64,000 nucleotides of DNA from Perlabentimonas gracilis (GCF_011174675.1 NZ_JAANIG010000004.1:1-64000); one strand, 5' to 3'. Numbered from the stretch's first letter, positions 34,305-43,058 are shown. Translations and numbers: made by a program. Notes: a model not told the origin generated them from the sequence alone.

Positions 34305-35468
34305 CACCCTTTCCATTCGCAGAATTCGGGCAGCAATATCGAGCCCCAACGATAAGTTTCCAGGAACTATCAGGTGATGATTTCCCAGAGGGGCATTGGT
34401 AAAATAATCAATTACATTGGGCGGAACGGCAACAGCAAGCTGCGTTCTGCAGCCCATTTTTTGGTAAGGTTCATCGAGAACTTTTCCAGTACCAACAAAA
34501 AGCTTGCTGAGGGTATGGTCGAGCCTAAGGATAGTAACCTCATCGGCTTTTAGATTGCCCTTAATGGCAAGGCCTTTACCCGATTCAAAATGTGTGTTTA
34601 GCTCAAAATTAACAAGTAAGTTAGCGGGTATGGTACAGTGTGAGAACAATACACGATTAGAATTCACGTGAGTAACATTGGCAATCCATGGTACTATACC
34701 AAACATTTCTTTAACGAGCATCATCCCCAGCATGCTACAGGTATCGCCCTCGCATCCGGCGGGAATACCATCCATTGAGAGCTTTGAAAGACCAAGGCAG
34801 GCTGTTGTTTTGCGTGAGGTAACCAGCGAGAAGCACTCCACTGTAACAGCATTAAGAGCAAAATCTTGAACCACCTTCGAAATGGCCTCGTAAACCCTTC
34901 CCGTTTCACGCAGCGACTTAGTATCGCTATGCTTAAAAAAAGCCATGTACTCGGGCGCGACCTCCTTTACCTCATCAACATTAACTTTACTCCAGGGGAT
35001 ATCAATCTGCTCAACACCCAGCTTTGTCTTTATTATAAATGGGTCGATATTGGAGTTGACCAACCAGTCCGAAGCCTCACCAATTAGCCCAAACCGTTGA
35101 CCTTTTAACCGATTAAGCCCACTTTTAATGGCATGTAAATACTCAACCATTTCAATTGCTTTAAAACTGGTAAAATCGACCAAAAGGCTCGAGATTCTAT
35201 TCTGGTTCATCCAGGCCTTCACCTCTGTAGCAGCCGCCCATGAGTTATCGGTGCCTGTGGCCAATAGAAGGTAAAAGCCGTTTTCGCGCACCGATTGCAG
35301 CGCAACCCGCTCGGAACCGCCTGTGAGAAACACCAAGATCTCAGGATCTTTATCGACATACTCAACCCTATCGCGATGAAAAACCTTTTGCAGTCGCTTT
35401 TTACCCTTTGAGAATGTATTGATATCAGCAGCAGGGAAAGCCAGTAGTTTTGCCCTAAGTTTATCCAT
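34302..35468 (-). CDS. L-fucose/L-arabinose isomerase-family protein
   Basis: 388 residues. The C-terminal half has clear sugar-isomerase features: CLGLSKLSMDGIPAGCEGDTCSMLGMMLVKEMFG (an acidic metal ligand in CEGD) and NRVLFSHCTIP (the metal-binding His in the HC.IP motif). GLIGEASDWLV is in the N-terminal part. It is shorter than bona fide FucI (about 590 residues) and no fucose or arabinose genes are nearby, so substrate and even catalysis are uncertain. In the same direction as the serine hydrolase gene just upstream (27-base gap), so possibly co-transcribed. Confidence 0.7.
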   Translation of the reverse strand: MDKLRAKLLAFPAADINTFSKGKKRLQKVFHRDRVEYVDKDPEILVFLTGGSERVALQSVRENGFYLLLATGTDNSWAAATEVKAWMNQNRISSLLVDFTSFKAIEMVEYLHAIKSGLNRLKGQRFGLIGEASDWLVNSNIDPFIIKTKLGVEQIDIPWSKVNVDEVKEVAPEYMAFFKHSDTKSLRETGRVYEAISKVVQDFALNAVTVECFSLVTSRKTTACLGLSKLSMDGIPAGCEGDTCSMLGMMLVKEMFGIVPWIANVTHVNSNRVLFSHCTIPANLLVNFELNTHFESGKGLAIKGNLKADEVTILRLDHTLSKLFVGTGKVLDEPYQKMGCRTQLAVAVPPNVIDYFTNAPLGNHHLIVPGNLSLGLDIAARILRMERV

Positions 35469-35495
35469 ATTTTACACTTTTAACAGCTTAGCGCG

Positions 35496-36656
35496 CTAGT
35501 TTCCTGTAGTCTCAACAATATCCATTGCAATATCGAGGTACTGATACACATCAATAGGGTGCCCCCCAATGCGCTCGTCATGGCGAATATGCCCAAGGCG
35601 CACTGCAATCATATTAAGCTCAGGCACAACAAATATGTACTGGCCCATAATGCCACGTGCAAAAATAACATGACGATCACGTTGTTTAGCAAACCACCAC
35701 TGATGACCATATCGCTCTGTGGGAATGCCTCCCAACTCCTTATCGGCTAAGTATAGCGTGGGCTGTAGCGTTTCGTTCATATATTTTTGGGAGATCAGCT
35801 GCTCACCCTCCCAGTTACCCTTATGAAGGATTAGTCGGCCAAGGCGAGCAAAATCTCTGGCATTGGAGTTAAAGCAGCAGTATGCCTTCTCTATCCCATC
35901 CTCCTTATCGAGGCTCCAAAGCGCGTTATGCTCTGCACCAATCTTGCTCCATATCTTCTCCGACATGTACTCACTAACGGTTTTGCCAGATGCCTGGGCA
36001 ACAATTAGCGATAGCAGCTGCGTGTCGCCACTTAGGTAGTCGAACTGCCGTCCCGGTTCATTTATAACCGTTTGATTTATGACCAAATCGCGCAGAAACT
36101 TGCCATAGTAGGCCTGAGTAGTTGTTGAGAAAAGGCTTGCGTAGGCCTCGTCCCAGCTCAGGCCAGAGCTCATGGTAATTAAATGTCGAATGGTGATATT
36201 TGCCTTAGCACCCTCGCTAAACTCAGGCAAAAAGTCAGATACAGGTTGGTCAAGGCTCTCGATGTATCCATCATCAATGGCACAACCAATAAGCAAGCTG
36301 ATAAAGCTTTTGGCCATGGAGAAAGAATTGGAGTACGAATCATCGCCATACCCTTCCCAATACGACTCAAAAAGAAGCAGGGAATCCTGAGCAACGAGGA
36401 AGGCAACGGTTCTGGTATCGGTAAGTTCACCTAGCTGTTTGTCGGATAAACTATACGAGTTGTAGCTTGGTGACACCCCCCAGGGCTGTGATTCACCCTT
36501 AGCCACCACTCTGTTGGCAAAAATGCTGTAATGATGAATTTTGGCCTTTTGGTAACGCAGCGCTTTTACGATGTAATGATTTTGAGGAACAGATAAAAAT
36601 ATTCCCAACGCAACCACCACCAGCGCAATTAGGCCAAGTGTAATCTTCCTTTTCAT
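35496..36656 (-). CDS. Class C beta-lactamase-like serine hydrolase
   Basis: 386 residues with an N-terminal membrane anchor (about 5-23). The SxxK nucleophile motif is FSMAKSFISLLIG (about 112). ITIRHLITMSSGLSWDE and FDYLSGDTQLLS supply the Tyr motif, and RYGHQWWF is the usual later segment. It is closest to the 6-aminohexanoate-dimer hydrolase/EstB-type group. Predicted periplasmic or inner-membrane anchored. Substrate unknown. Confidence 0.85.
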   Translation of the reverse strand: MKRKITLGLIALVVVALGIFLSVPQNHYIVKALRYQKAKIHHYSIFANRVVAKGESQPWGVSPSYNSYSLSDKQLGELTDTRTVAFLVAQDSLLLFESYWEGYGDDSYSNSFSMAKSFISLLIGCAIDDGYIESLDQPVSDFLPEFSEGAKANITIRHLITMSSGLSWDEAYASLFSTTTQAYYGKFLRDLVINQTVINEPGRQFDYLSGDTQLLSLIVAQASGKTVSEYMSEKIWSKIGAEHNALWSLDKEDGIEKAYCCFNSNARDFARLGRLILHKGNWEGEQLISQKYMNETLQPTLYLADKELGGIPTERYGHQWWFAKQRDRHVIFARGIMGQYIFVVPELNMIAVRLGHIRHDERIGGHPIDVYQYLDIAMDIVETTGN

Positions 36657-36696
36657 AGCGTTAAGTTTAAATGTATGAACAAAATTTGTTGATTAC

Positions 36697-37728
36697 CTAG
36701 TTGGATTCAAGTATTTCGAACAGCTCATCGAGTTTAGGCGTAAGGATAATCTCCGTGCGGCGATTCTTTTGCCTTGCCTCGGCTGTTTTTTGAATATCTA
36801 CCGGATGATACTGGCTACGACCCGAGGCTGTAACCCTAGCGGGGTCAATCTTTGAACCGTCAAGCAGAATCCGTACGATTGAAGTGGCGCGCTTTACGCT
36901 AAGATCCCAGTTGTCGAGCAGTTCGCCTCTTTGAGGGAAAGGTAACTCATCGGTATGCCCCTCAACCATAATATTAATATCGGGCGATTGCTCAAGCACA
37001 GTTACTAGCTGCTTAAGCGCTCGTACTCCGTTGGCATCAACGGTATGACTCCCCGATTTAAACATCAGCTGCTCATCGAGCGACACGTAAACCTTTCCGT
37101 TTTTAAGCTGCACGCTCAAGCCTTTGCCTTCGAAGCCGAAAAGCGCATCGGCTACGGTTCTACGTAATGCCATAACAGCTGAGTCCTTTCGGGCAAGGAT
37201 TTGTTCCATCTCCAAAATTCGCGCATTCCGCTCATCAAGGTCACCCTTAACCTGATTAAGATAAGTTTGCATCTCTTCAAGGCTTTTCCTTCTAACATTT
37301 AGCTGCCGCTCCAGCTCCTTAAGCGCATCCTCCTTAACCTGAAGTTCTGCTTGGGTCTCCTGCAGCTGTGATAATACCCTGCGGGTTTCTTTCTGACTTC
37401 CAGTCATAATGTTCTTCTGAAGATCTTGCAACTCTGCATATCTACTACTTAACCTCTCATTATCATCTTTTAACCTATTCATTTCAACCGAACGAGATAG
37501 GCTGTCGGCCACTAGCTGGTCGTACTCTGCCTTCAACACCTTATACTTGCTTTCGTACTCCTTAACGCTAATACCTAGCGCTTCATTTTCTATTGAGAAG
37601 CGTTCCCGCTCCTCTTCACATTTCACATTTTTGTCTTGAAGAGCCTGAAACTCCTTTGCAGGCACACACGAATTGAGAAACAAACCAGCAAACATTGCGG
37701 TAATTAGAAATAACCTTAATGATCTCAT
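36697..37728 (-). CDS. OmpA-family peptidoglycan-binding lipoprotein
   Basis: 343 residues from the ATG at 37728, chosen because a lipoprotein signal starts there (MRSLRLFLITAMFAGLFLNSC). A long coiled coil (about 35-200) connects to the C-terminal OmpA domain (about 215-335), with MVEGHTDELPFP (Asp) and WDLSVKRATSIVRILL (Arg), the diaminopimelate-binding residues. It probably links the outer membrane to peptidoglycan. Divergent from dxs. Confidence 0.88.
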   Translation of the reverse strand: MRSLRLFLITAMFAGLFLNSCVPAKEFQALQDKNVKCEEERERFSIENEALGISVKEYESKYKVLKAEYDQLVADSLSRSVEMNRLKDDNERLSSRYAELQDLQKNIMTGSQKETRRVLSQLQETQAELQVKEDALKELERQLNVRRKSLEEMQTYLNQVKGDLDERNARILEMEQILARKDSAVMALRRTVADALFGFEGKGLSVQLKNGKVYVSLDEQLMFKSGSHTVDANGVRALKQLVTVLEQSPDINIMVEGHTDELPFPQRGELLDNWDLSVKRATSIVRILLDGSKIDPARVTASGRSQYHPVDIQKTAEARQKNRRTEIILTPKLDELFEILESN

Positions 37729-37923
37729 CGAAATATTTTTTAGGGTATTTGGATATGTATAACTACTACAAATATAGCAATACTTGGTATTCAATCCGTT
37801 CTGTTGCCGAATTAGTATGCCGATATTTATCAACAAAGCATTACGTGCCCACCCAATAAACAGGTAGTTGAAGCACATTAGGTAGAGACTGGGTTTTTCA
37901 ACAATAAATTTTTAAATTTGTTA

Positions 37924-37931
37924 TAACTTTG
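37924..37931 (+). promoter_or_regulatory. -7 element of dxs
   Basis: TAACTTTG, 14-17 bases before the two candidate ATGs at 37946 and 37949. Confidence 0.5.
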
Positions 37932-37945
37932 CCTCAAAATAGAAT

Positions 37946-39868
37946 ATGATGGAATTGCTCTACCAGTATCTGCATAACATAAATTCTCCCTTGGACTTGA
38001 AAAAGTTGAAGCCTGAGGAACTGGTGGAGGTGAGCCATGAGCTAAGGCAGTTTATTATTGATGTGGTCTCATCCAATCCCGGTCACTTTGGTGCAAGCCT
38101 TGGAGTTGTGGAATTAACGGTGGCTCTGCACTACATCTTTAATACTCCCGACGATAGGATTATTTGGGATGTTGGGCATCAGGCGTATGGACACAAGATA
38201 CTTACAGGCCGACGTGATGTTTTTCACACCAACCGCAAGTACAACGGAATAAGCGGTTTCCCCAAGCGAAGCGAAAGCGATTACGACTCGTTTGGTACCG
38301 GACATAGCGGCACCTCTATTTCGGCTGCGCTTGGTATGGCCATTGGATCAAATCTAAAGTCGGAACAAAGGCATACAGTGGCCATTATTGGCGACGGTTC
38401 AATGACTGGCGGAATAGCATTTGAGGGGCTTAACCATGGCGGATCGCAAAAGAACAACCTACTTGTTATCCTAAACGATAACAACATGGCTATTGACCCT
38501 AATGTAGGAGCCCTTAAGGAATATTTGCTTGACATAACTACATCGCAAACCTACAATAAGATTAAAAGCGATGTATGGAACCTATTGGGGAAGCTAAACA
38601 AGATTGGCCCTGGCACCCGCTCGCTTGTTCAAAAGTTTGAGAATGCACTCAAGTCGGCGCTACTTAAGCAGAGCAACCTTTTTGAGTCGCTAGGCTTTAG
38701 ATACTTTGGCCCTGTTGATGGGCACGATGTGGTTTACCTTGCACAGGTACTCAAGGACTTAAAAAACATTCCTGGGCCCAAACTTTTACATTGCGTTACT
38801 GTAAAGGGCAAGGGCTTTAGCCCGGCTGAGCAGAATCAAACGGCATGGCATGCTCCTGGGGTATTCGACAAGACCACCGGGCAAAGGATAGTGATAACCT
38901 CCGACAAGCCCACCCCACCCCGTTTTCAGGATGTATTTGGGCATACCATGGTGGAACTAGCAGAGCAAAACGAAAAAATTGTGGGTATTACCCCAGCGAT
39001 GCCCAGCGGTTGCTCGCTAAACATCATGATGGAGAAAATGCCCGACCGTACCTTTGATGTTGGCATTGCCGAGCAGCATGCCGTTACCTTTGCCGCTGGC
39101 CTTGCAGCCGAGGGGCTTGTACCGTTTTGCAACATCTACTCATCGTTCATGCAGCGGGCATACGATCAGGTAATACATGATGTTGCCCTGCAAAACCTAA
39201 ATGTAGTTTTTTGTCTCGACCGGGGTGGTTTGGTTGGCGAAGATGGTGCTACGCACCATGGCGTTTACGATTTGGCCTATATGCGAACAGTTCCCAATAT
39301 GGTGGTGTGCTCGCCACTTAACGAGGAGGAGCTTCGCAACATGATGTTTACTGCCCAACAGCCCAATATGGGACCTTGGAGCATCCGATATCCGAGAGGG
39401 AATGGGTCAATGCCCGAATGGCAAAAGCCCTTCAAAACCATTGAGGTTGGAACAGGTAAAATACTTAGAGAAGGCCATGACCTAGCCATACTTTCGGTTG
39501 GTCCACTGGGCATTCAAACAGCCAAAGCAATTGACAAGCTTGCCACCGAGGGTATTTCGGTTGCGCATTACGATATGCGATTTGTTAAACCCCTTGACAC
39601 AAACCTACTGTCTGGTATTGGGAAACAGTTTAAAACTATTATCACCATAGAGGATGGCGCGCTAATGGGTGGATTTGGATCGGCGGTGCTCGAGTGGCTA
39701 AACGACAATGGGTTTGGCACAAGGGTTATCAGGCTAGGAATTCCCGACAGGTTTGTTGAGCATGGCACACCACAGGAACTGTACCACGAGTGTGGCATTG
39801 ATGCCGAAGGGATTTATGAGTCGGCCAAACGAGTAACAATTAAAAAAGTGGTTGGCAAAGTGGTATAA
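37946..39868 (+). CDS. dxs: 1-deoxy-D-xylulose-5-phosphate synthase
   Basis: 640 residues. The first enzyme of the MEP isoprenoid pathway. Motifs are GHFGASLGVVELTVALHYIF, DVGHQAYGHKILTGR, the thiamine diphosphate motif GDGSMTGGIAFEGLNHGG...NDNNM, and the transketolase second half (VGIAEQHAVTFAAGLA, DRGGLVGEDGATHHGVYDLAY). The C-terminal transketolase domain is complete. Two adjacent ATGs (37946, 37949) make the exact start ambiguous by one residue. Confidence 0.96.
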   Translation: MMELLYQYLHNINSPLDLKKLKPEELVEVSHELRQFIIDVVSSNPGHFGASLGVVELTVALHYIFNTPDDRIIWDVGHQAYGHKILTGRRDVFHTNRKYNGISGFPKRSESDYDSFGTGHSGTSISAALGMAIGSNLKSEQRHTVAIIGDGSMTGGIAFEGLNHGGSQKNNLLVILNDNNMAIDPNVGALKEYLLDITTSQTYNKIKSDVWNLLGKLNKIGPGTRSLVQKFENALKSALLKQSNLFESLGFRYFGPVDGHDVVYLAQVLKDLKNIPGPKLLHCVTVKGKGFSPAEQNQTAWHAPGVFDKTTGQRIVITSDKPTPPRFQDVFGHTMVELAEQNEKIVGITPAMPSGCSLNIMMEKMPDRTFDVGIAEQHAVTFAAGLAAEGLVPFCNIYSSFMQRAYDQVIHDVALQNLNVVFCLDRGGLVGEDGATHHGVYDLAYMRTVPNMVVCSPLNEEELRNMMFTAQQPNMGPWSIRYPRGNGSMPEWQKPFKTIEVGTGKILREGHDLAILSVGPLGIQTAKAIDKLATEGISVAHYDMRFVKPLDTNLLSGIGKQFKTIITIEDGALMGGFGSAVLEWLNDNGFGTRVIRLGIPDRFVEHGTPQELYHECGIDAEGIYESAKRVTIKKVVGKVV

Positions 39869-39967
39869 ATCGATATTCACACCAACATTTTTCGCATCAA
39901 TATCAGCTGCATTCTTGTCCAAAACAAAAAAAGCAATTATATTCGCACTCCAAAATAATTCTACCCT

Positions 39968-40051
39968 GCCCGGATGGCGGAATTGGTAGACGCGCTGGTC
40001 TCAAACACCAGTGATAGCAATATCGTGCCGGTTCGACCCCGGCTCCGGGTA
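39968..40051 (+). tRNA. tRNA-Leu (anticodon CAA)
   Basis: About 84 bases with the long variable arm of class II. Acceptor GCCCGGA/TCCGGGT, anticodon arm CTGGT-CTCAAAC-ACCAG (CAA), variable arm about 40010-40027, and T-arm GCCGG-TTCGACC-CCGGC. Discriminator A at 40051; no CCA encoded. Its 3' 36 bases plus the terminator are repeated 526 bases downstream. Confidence 0.96.
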
Positions 40052-40093
40052 CAAAAGCAAAGCCTTTAGCCAAATTTGGTTAAAGGCTTTTTT
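40032..40093 (+). repeat. 62-bp direct repeat, copy 1 (tRNA-Leu 3' end and terminator)
   Basis: Identical to 40558-40619 at every base. It runs from the T-loop TTCGACC through the acceptor end, spacer and T run. Confidence 0.97.
40059..40093 (+). terminator. Terminator of tRNA-Leu
   Basis: Stem aaagccttta (40059-40068)/taaaggcttt (40081-40090) with an inner ccaaa/tttgg pair and six T at 40088-40093. A second copy is at 40585-40619. Confidence 0.88.
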
Positions 40094-40108
40094 AAAACCG
40101 TGAGCATT

Positions 40109-40396
40109 ATGTACTACGTTTACGTAATCTCAAGCATCAACCGAAGTTACACCTACATCGGGCTGACAGATAACCCCAATAGGAGGATTGAGCAGCATAA
40201 CAAGGGCTACAACAGAACCACAAAACCTTACCGACCATTTCACACAATCCTCATCGAGGAGTTTGCTACAAGACCTCAAGCACGAGAACGCGAAAAACAC
40301 CTCAAAACAGGATGGGGGCGTCTAGCGCTAAAGAAAAAAATTGAGCAATATCGTGCCGGCCTGTCTGCCTCGCCTAACGGAGTTGGCGACAGGTAG
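40109..40396 (+). CDS. GIY-YIG nuclease-family protein
   Basis: 95 residues from the ATG at 40109, where the family's usual start occurs (MYYVYVISSINRSYTYIGLT, the Y-Y...YIG strands). NRRIEQHNKGYNRTTKPYRPFHTILIEEF and the conserved ATRPQAREREKHLKTGWGRLALKKKI follow, with catalytic-type Tyr, Arg and Glu positions present. It belongs to the single-domain UPF0213/YhbQ-like group. The natural end is probably at about IEQ. Beyond it, codons translate the partial tRNA-Leu copy (QYRAG) and the first palindromic repeat (LSASPNGVGDR). Start-to-tRNA distance is only 57 bases. Confidence 0.85.
   Translation: MYYVYVISSINRSYTYIGLTDNPNRRIEQHNKGYNRTTKPYRPFHTILIEEFATRPQAREREKHLKTGWGRLALKKKIEQYRAGLSASPNGVGDR
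40344..40359 (+). repeat. Internal 16-bp copy of tRNA-Leu variable/T-arm
   Basis: agcaatatcgtgccgg is identical to 40016-40031 of tRNA-Leu. It forms the left half of the split second tail copy and also encodes the last native-looking residues of the GIY-YIG protein. Confidence 0.85.
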
Positions 40397-40557
40397 ACCT
40401 GTCAGCATCGTCTGACCTGTAGTAAAACGAAGAGCAAAGCCTTGCGCTTCATCGGAGTTTATTGGGTAGGCGACAGGTAGACCTGTCTGCATCGTCTGAC
40501 GGAGTTGGCGACAGGTAGACCTGTCTGCCTCGCCTAACGGAGTTGGCGACAGGTAGA
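40360..40557. repeat. Palindromic repeat array, four units (38, 84, 38, 38 bp)
   Basis: Each unit starts cctgtc(t/a)gc and ends ggcgacaggtaga. Units are 40360-40397, 40398-40481, 40482-40519 and 40520-40557. Within a unit CCTG pairs with CAGG and TCGCC with GGCGA, giving hairpins. The 84-bp unit has an inserted segment including gaagagcaaagccttgcgcttc. The array separates the halves of the tRNA tail copy. No gene. Confidence 0.88.
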
Positions 40558-40619
40558 TTCGACCCCGGCTCCGGGTACAAAAGCAAAGCCTTTAGCCAAA
40601 TTTGGTTAAAGGCTTTTTT
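40558..40619 (+). repeat. 62-bp direct repeat, copy 2
   Basis: Perfect copy of 40032-40093, including a second terminator. It has no upstream tRNA body, so it cannot make a tRNA. Confidence 0.97.
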
Positions 40620-40680
40620 CTTCATCTACATACACAAAAAATTATTAATATCTTTATCGCCCTATAAAACCAATTTCATC

Positions 40681-41130
40681 ATGTCTGGCACAACAAACAT
40701 TCATCCCTACGGCGAAAAGCAACTCGACTTTGACAAACGTTACCTTGAGATGGCTCACATCTGGGCAAAAAACTCATACTGCATACGCAGGCAGGTTGGC
40801 GCACTAATTGTAAAGAACAGGATGATTATTTCAGATGGGTACAACGGAACGCCCAGCGGATTTGAGAACATCTGCGAAGACGAAGCTGGAAAAACTAAGC
40901 CATACGTTCTGCATGCCGAGGCAAATGCCATAACAAAGGTGGCCAAGTCGAACAATAGCAGCGATGGCGCTACGTTATACGTTACATCGGCACCATGCAT
41001 GGAGTGCTCCAAGCTAATAATCCAGGCTGGTATAAAACGAGTAGTTTACAGCGACGACTACAGGGCCACCGAAGGGCTTGAACTACTTCAACGTGCAGGT
41101 ATCGAAATACTAAAGATGGAAAAAGAGTAA
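40681..41130 (+). CDS. dCMP deaminase-family protein
   Basis: 149 residues from the ATG at 40681; a longer frame extends into the repeat array and is not credible. It has the zinc motif HAEANAI (about 80) and APCMECSKLIIQAG (about 103), SCIRRQVGALIV-like NSYCIRRQVGALIVKN and DGYNGTPSGF, matching deoxycytidylate deaminases (ComEB-like). It makes dUMP from dCMP for thymidylate synthesis. Directly upstream of the S41 protease, 58 bases apart. Confidence 0.9.
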   Translation: MSGTTNIHPYGEKQLDFDKRYLEMAHIWAKNSYCIRRQVGALIVKNRMIISDGYNGTPSGFENICEDEAGKTKPYVLHAEANAITKVAKSNNSSDGATLYVTSAPCMECSKLIIQAGIKRVVYSDDYRATEGLELLQRAGIEILKMEKE

Positions 41131-41188
41131 CAGCTTCTAATTGGCAGCATTAAAGGATATTTATAACAAACGACTATTACAATAGAGC

Positions 41189-42904
41189 ATGCAATACAAC
41201 AATCGGAAAAAAGATATCATATACCCAATTGCGCTAGCCGTGGTGCTGGGCGCAGGAATATGGCTAGGACTATTTATCAACCAAAAGCCCGAACGATCAA
41301 GCCTAACCGTTTACCCCCGGGCCGACAAGCTTTCGAGCATACTAAGCTACATCGAGAACCAATACGTTGACACTGTATCGATGGAAAACCTTGTTGAGTC
41401 GACCATTCCCACAATGCTTAAACACCTAGATCCTCACTCAGTTTACATTCCTGCTTCGGATCTACAAACGGTGAACGAACCTCTCGACGGAGGCTTCGAT
41501 GGCATAGGAGTTACATTTAATATGCCCAACGACACCGTGGTAATTATCTCAACCATCGTGGGTGGTCCATCGGAAAGAGTGGGACTACAACCAGGCGACA
41601 GGATTATCACCATTAACGATTCACTTGTTGCAGGAGTTAGCTTCAACCAGAACAACATTGTCACCATGCTCAAAGGGCCTACAGGCACCAAGGTAACTGT
41701 TGGTATCCTACGCCAGGGCCTAAACGAAATTGTTAATTTTGAGATTACCCGCGATAAGATACCAATCTACAGCGTTGACGTTAGCTTTATGCTCAATCAA
41801 GAGGTTGGATACATAAAAATATCCCGATTTGCCCGAACAACCTATTCCGAGTTTATTGAGGCAATAGATAAGCTGCAGGAGCAGGGTATGAAAAAAATAA
41901 TTATTGACCTGCGTAATAATAATGGTGGTTACCTTGATGCTGCCACAAATATTGCCAACGAGTTTTTGCCCGAGGGTAAGCTTATTGTTTACACCCAAGG
42001 AAAAGCAAGACCCCGCCAGAATGTATACTCCAACGCCCGGGGTAGATGTATCGACACGCCTGTGGCCATTATTATTGACGAGTTTTCGGCCTCGGCCAGC
42101 GAAATACTTGCCGGAGCACTGCAGGATAACGACAGGGGCATAGTTACTGGACGCCGATCGTTTGGCAAGGGGCTGGTGCAAGAGCAAGTGCTATTCTCCG
42201 ATGGGTCGGCACTTAGGCTAACCATTGCCAGATATTACACTCCAACAGGGCGAAGCATACAAAAGCCCTACGAACCGGGGAGCGACGAGTACTTCTACGA
42301 TATCAGCAATAGGTATCTGCATGGTGAATTCCAAGAGCGCGATAGCATTTACTTAGCAGACTCACTTAAATTTACCACGCCCGCCGGACGAACCGTTTAT
42401 GGAGGAGGAGGTATAATGCCCGACTTTTTCATCCCCCTCGATACCACAGGAGCCACCACCTACCTAAACCAAGTTGCACGCAGAAACCTAATTTACAGGT
42501 TTGCTTTTAGCTTTGCCGACAGACACAGGAAAAATATGGCCGAGATGAAATCGCATATCGAAATTGAGAATTATCTCGCTGGGAAAAACATTCTTGATCT
42601 GTTTGTTGACTACGCAAGACAACGAAACGTTGAGCCTAACTATGCAGATATAGAAAAATCCAAGCTTATTATCGAAACCCAGATTAAGGCCTACGTTGCC
42701 CGAATTCTGATTGACAACCAAGGCTTCTTCCCTATCTACACAAAAATTGACAACACCCTGCTTAAAACCATCGACATACTTGAAAAGGAAGACTTAACGC
42801 ATCTGTTCTCATCAGCTAATGATAGACCCAAGTCGCTGATGGAGATACAACTTGCAATGGCTAAAAATCAAGTCACCAAAGATATTATTGCCCTTGGGGC
42901 ATAA
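41189..42904 (+). CDS. S41-family C-terminal processing peptidase
   Basis: 571 residues. An N-terminal membrane anchor (about 11-30) is followed by a PDZ domain (about 85-175, DGIGVTFNMPNDTVVIISTIVGGPSERVGLQPGDRIITIND) and the tail-specific protease core. Serine and lysine lie in IIDEFSASASEILAGALQDNDRGIVTGRRSFGKGLVQ (about 290-330). The C-terminal extension (about 400-571) is typical of Bacteroidota CtpA. It degrades or processes periplasmic proteins. Confidence 0.93.
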   Translation: MQYNNRKKDIIYPIALAVVLGAGIWLGLFINQKPERSSLTVYPRADKLSSILSYIENQYVDTVSMENLVESTIPTMLKHLDPHSVYIPASDLQTVNEPLDGGFDGIGVTFNMPNDTVVIISTIVGGPSERVGLQPGDRIITINDSLVAGVSFNQNNIVTMLKGPTGTKVTVGILRQGLNEIVNFEITRDKIPIYSVDVSFMLNQEVGYIKISRFARTTYSEFIEAIDKLQEQGMKKIIIDLRNNNGGYLDAATNIANEFLPEGKLIVYTQGKARPRQNVYSNARGRCIDTPVAIIIDEFSASASEILAGALQDNDRGIVTGRRSFGKGLVQEQVLFSDGSALRLTIARYYTPTGRSIQKPYEPGSDEYFYDISNRYLHGEFQERDSIYLADSLKFTTPAGRTVYGGGGIMPDFFIPLDTTGATTYLNQVARRNLIYRFAFSFADRHRKNMAEMKSHIEIENYLAGKNILDLFVDYARQRNVEPNYADIEKSKLIIETQIKAYVARILIDNQGFFPIYTKIDNTLLKTIDILEKEDLTHLFSSANDRPKSLMEIQLAMAKNQVTKDIIALGA

Positions 42905-42926
42905 ACCTACGGTTAGGACATTACGA

Positions 42927-42967
42927 AAGGGTTACTCGGCAAATGAGCTGAGTAACCCTTTTGGTTT
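42927..42967 (+). terminator. Terminator after S41 protease
   Basis: Perfect 11-bp stem aagggttactc (42927-42937)/gagtaaccctt (42950-42960), then a T-rich tail. Confidence 0.8.
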
Positions 42968-43004
42968 AATGCGATAAGGTAATTCAATTATGCATAGCAA
43001 ATGG

Positions 43005-43035
43005 TTGAATTGTAACCTCGTATTTTGTATATTTG
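43005..43035 (+). promoter_or_regulatory. Promoter of the 235-residue hypothetical gene
   Basis: TTG (43005-43007) and TATATTTG (43028-43035) with a 20-base spacer. The position rules out the in-frame start at 42990 and supports the ATG at 43059. Confidence 0.6.
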
Positions 43036-43058
43036 GTAAAAACCCTAACCCCAATACC

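Larger units (their letters stand above)
40016..40619 (+). mobile_element. tRNA-Leu-associated GIY-YIG element with split tail duplication
   Basis: The interval 40016-40093 (tRNA variable arm, T-arm, acceptor and terminator; 78 bases) occurs again as 40344-40359 plus 40558-40619. The two parts are separated by exactly 198 bases (40360-40557) of palindromic repeats inserted between GTGCCGG and TTCGACC, that is, within the T-arm. Between the copies lies a GIY-YIG nuclease gene, whose last codons run into the second tRNA copy. A perfect 62-base direct repeat flanking a small nuclease gene in a tRNA suggests integration or homing at the tRNA 3' end that leaves the tRNA intact. No integrase is present. 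Confidence 0.7.

Noticed and set aside
40016-40619. Classical integrative element (tyrosine integrase type)
   Set aside because: The interval is only about 0.6 kb and has no integrase, excisionase or replication gene, despite the att-like repeats.
40543-40680. Longer dCMP deaminase starting in the repeat array
   Set aside because: The extension translates the 62-bp tRNA tail copy and terminator; family start is at 40681.
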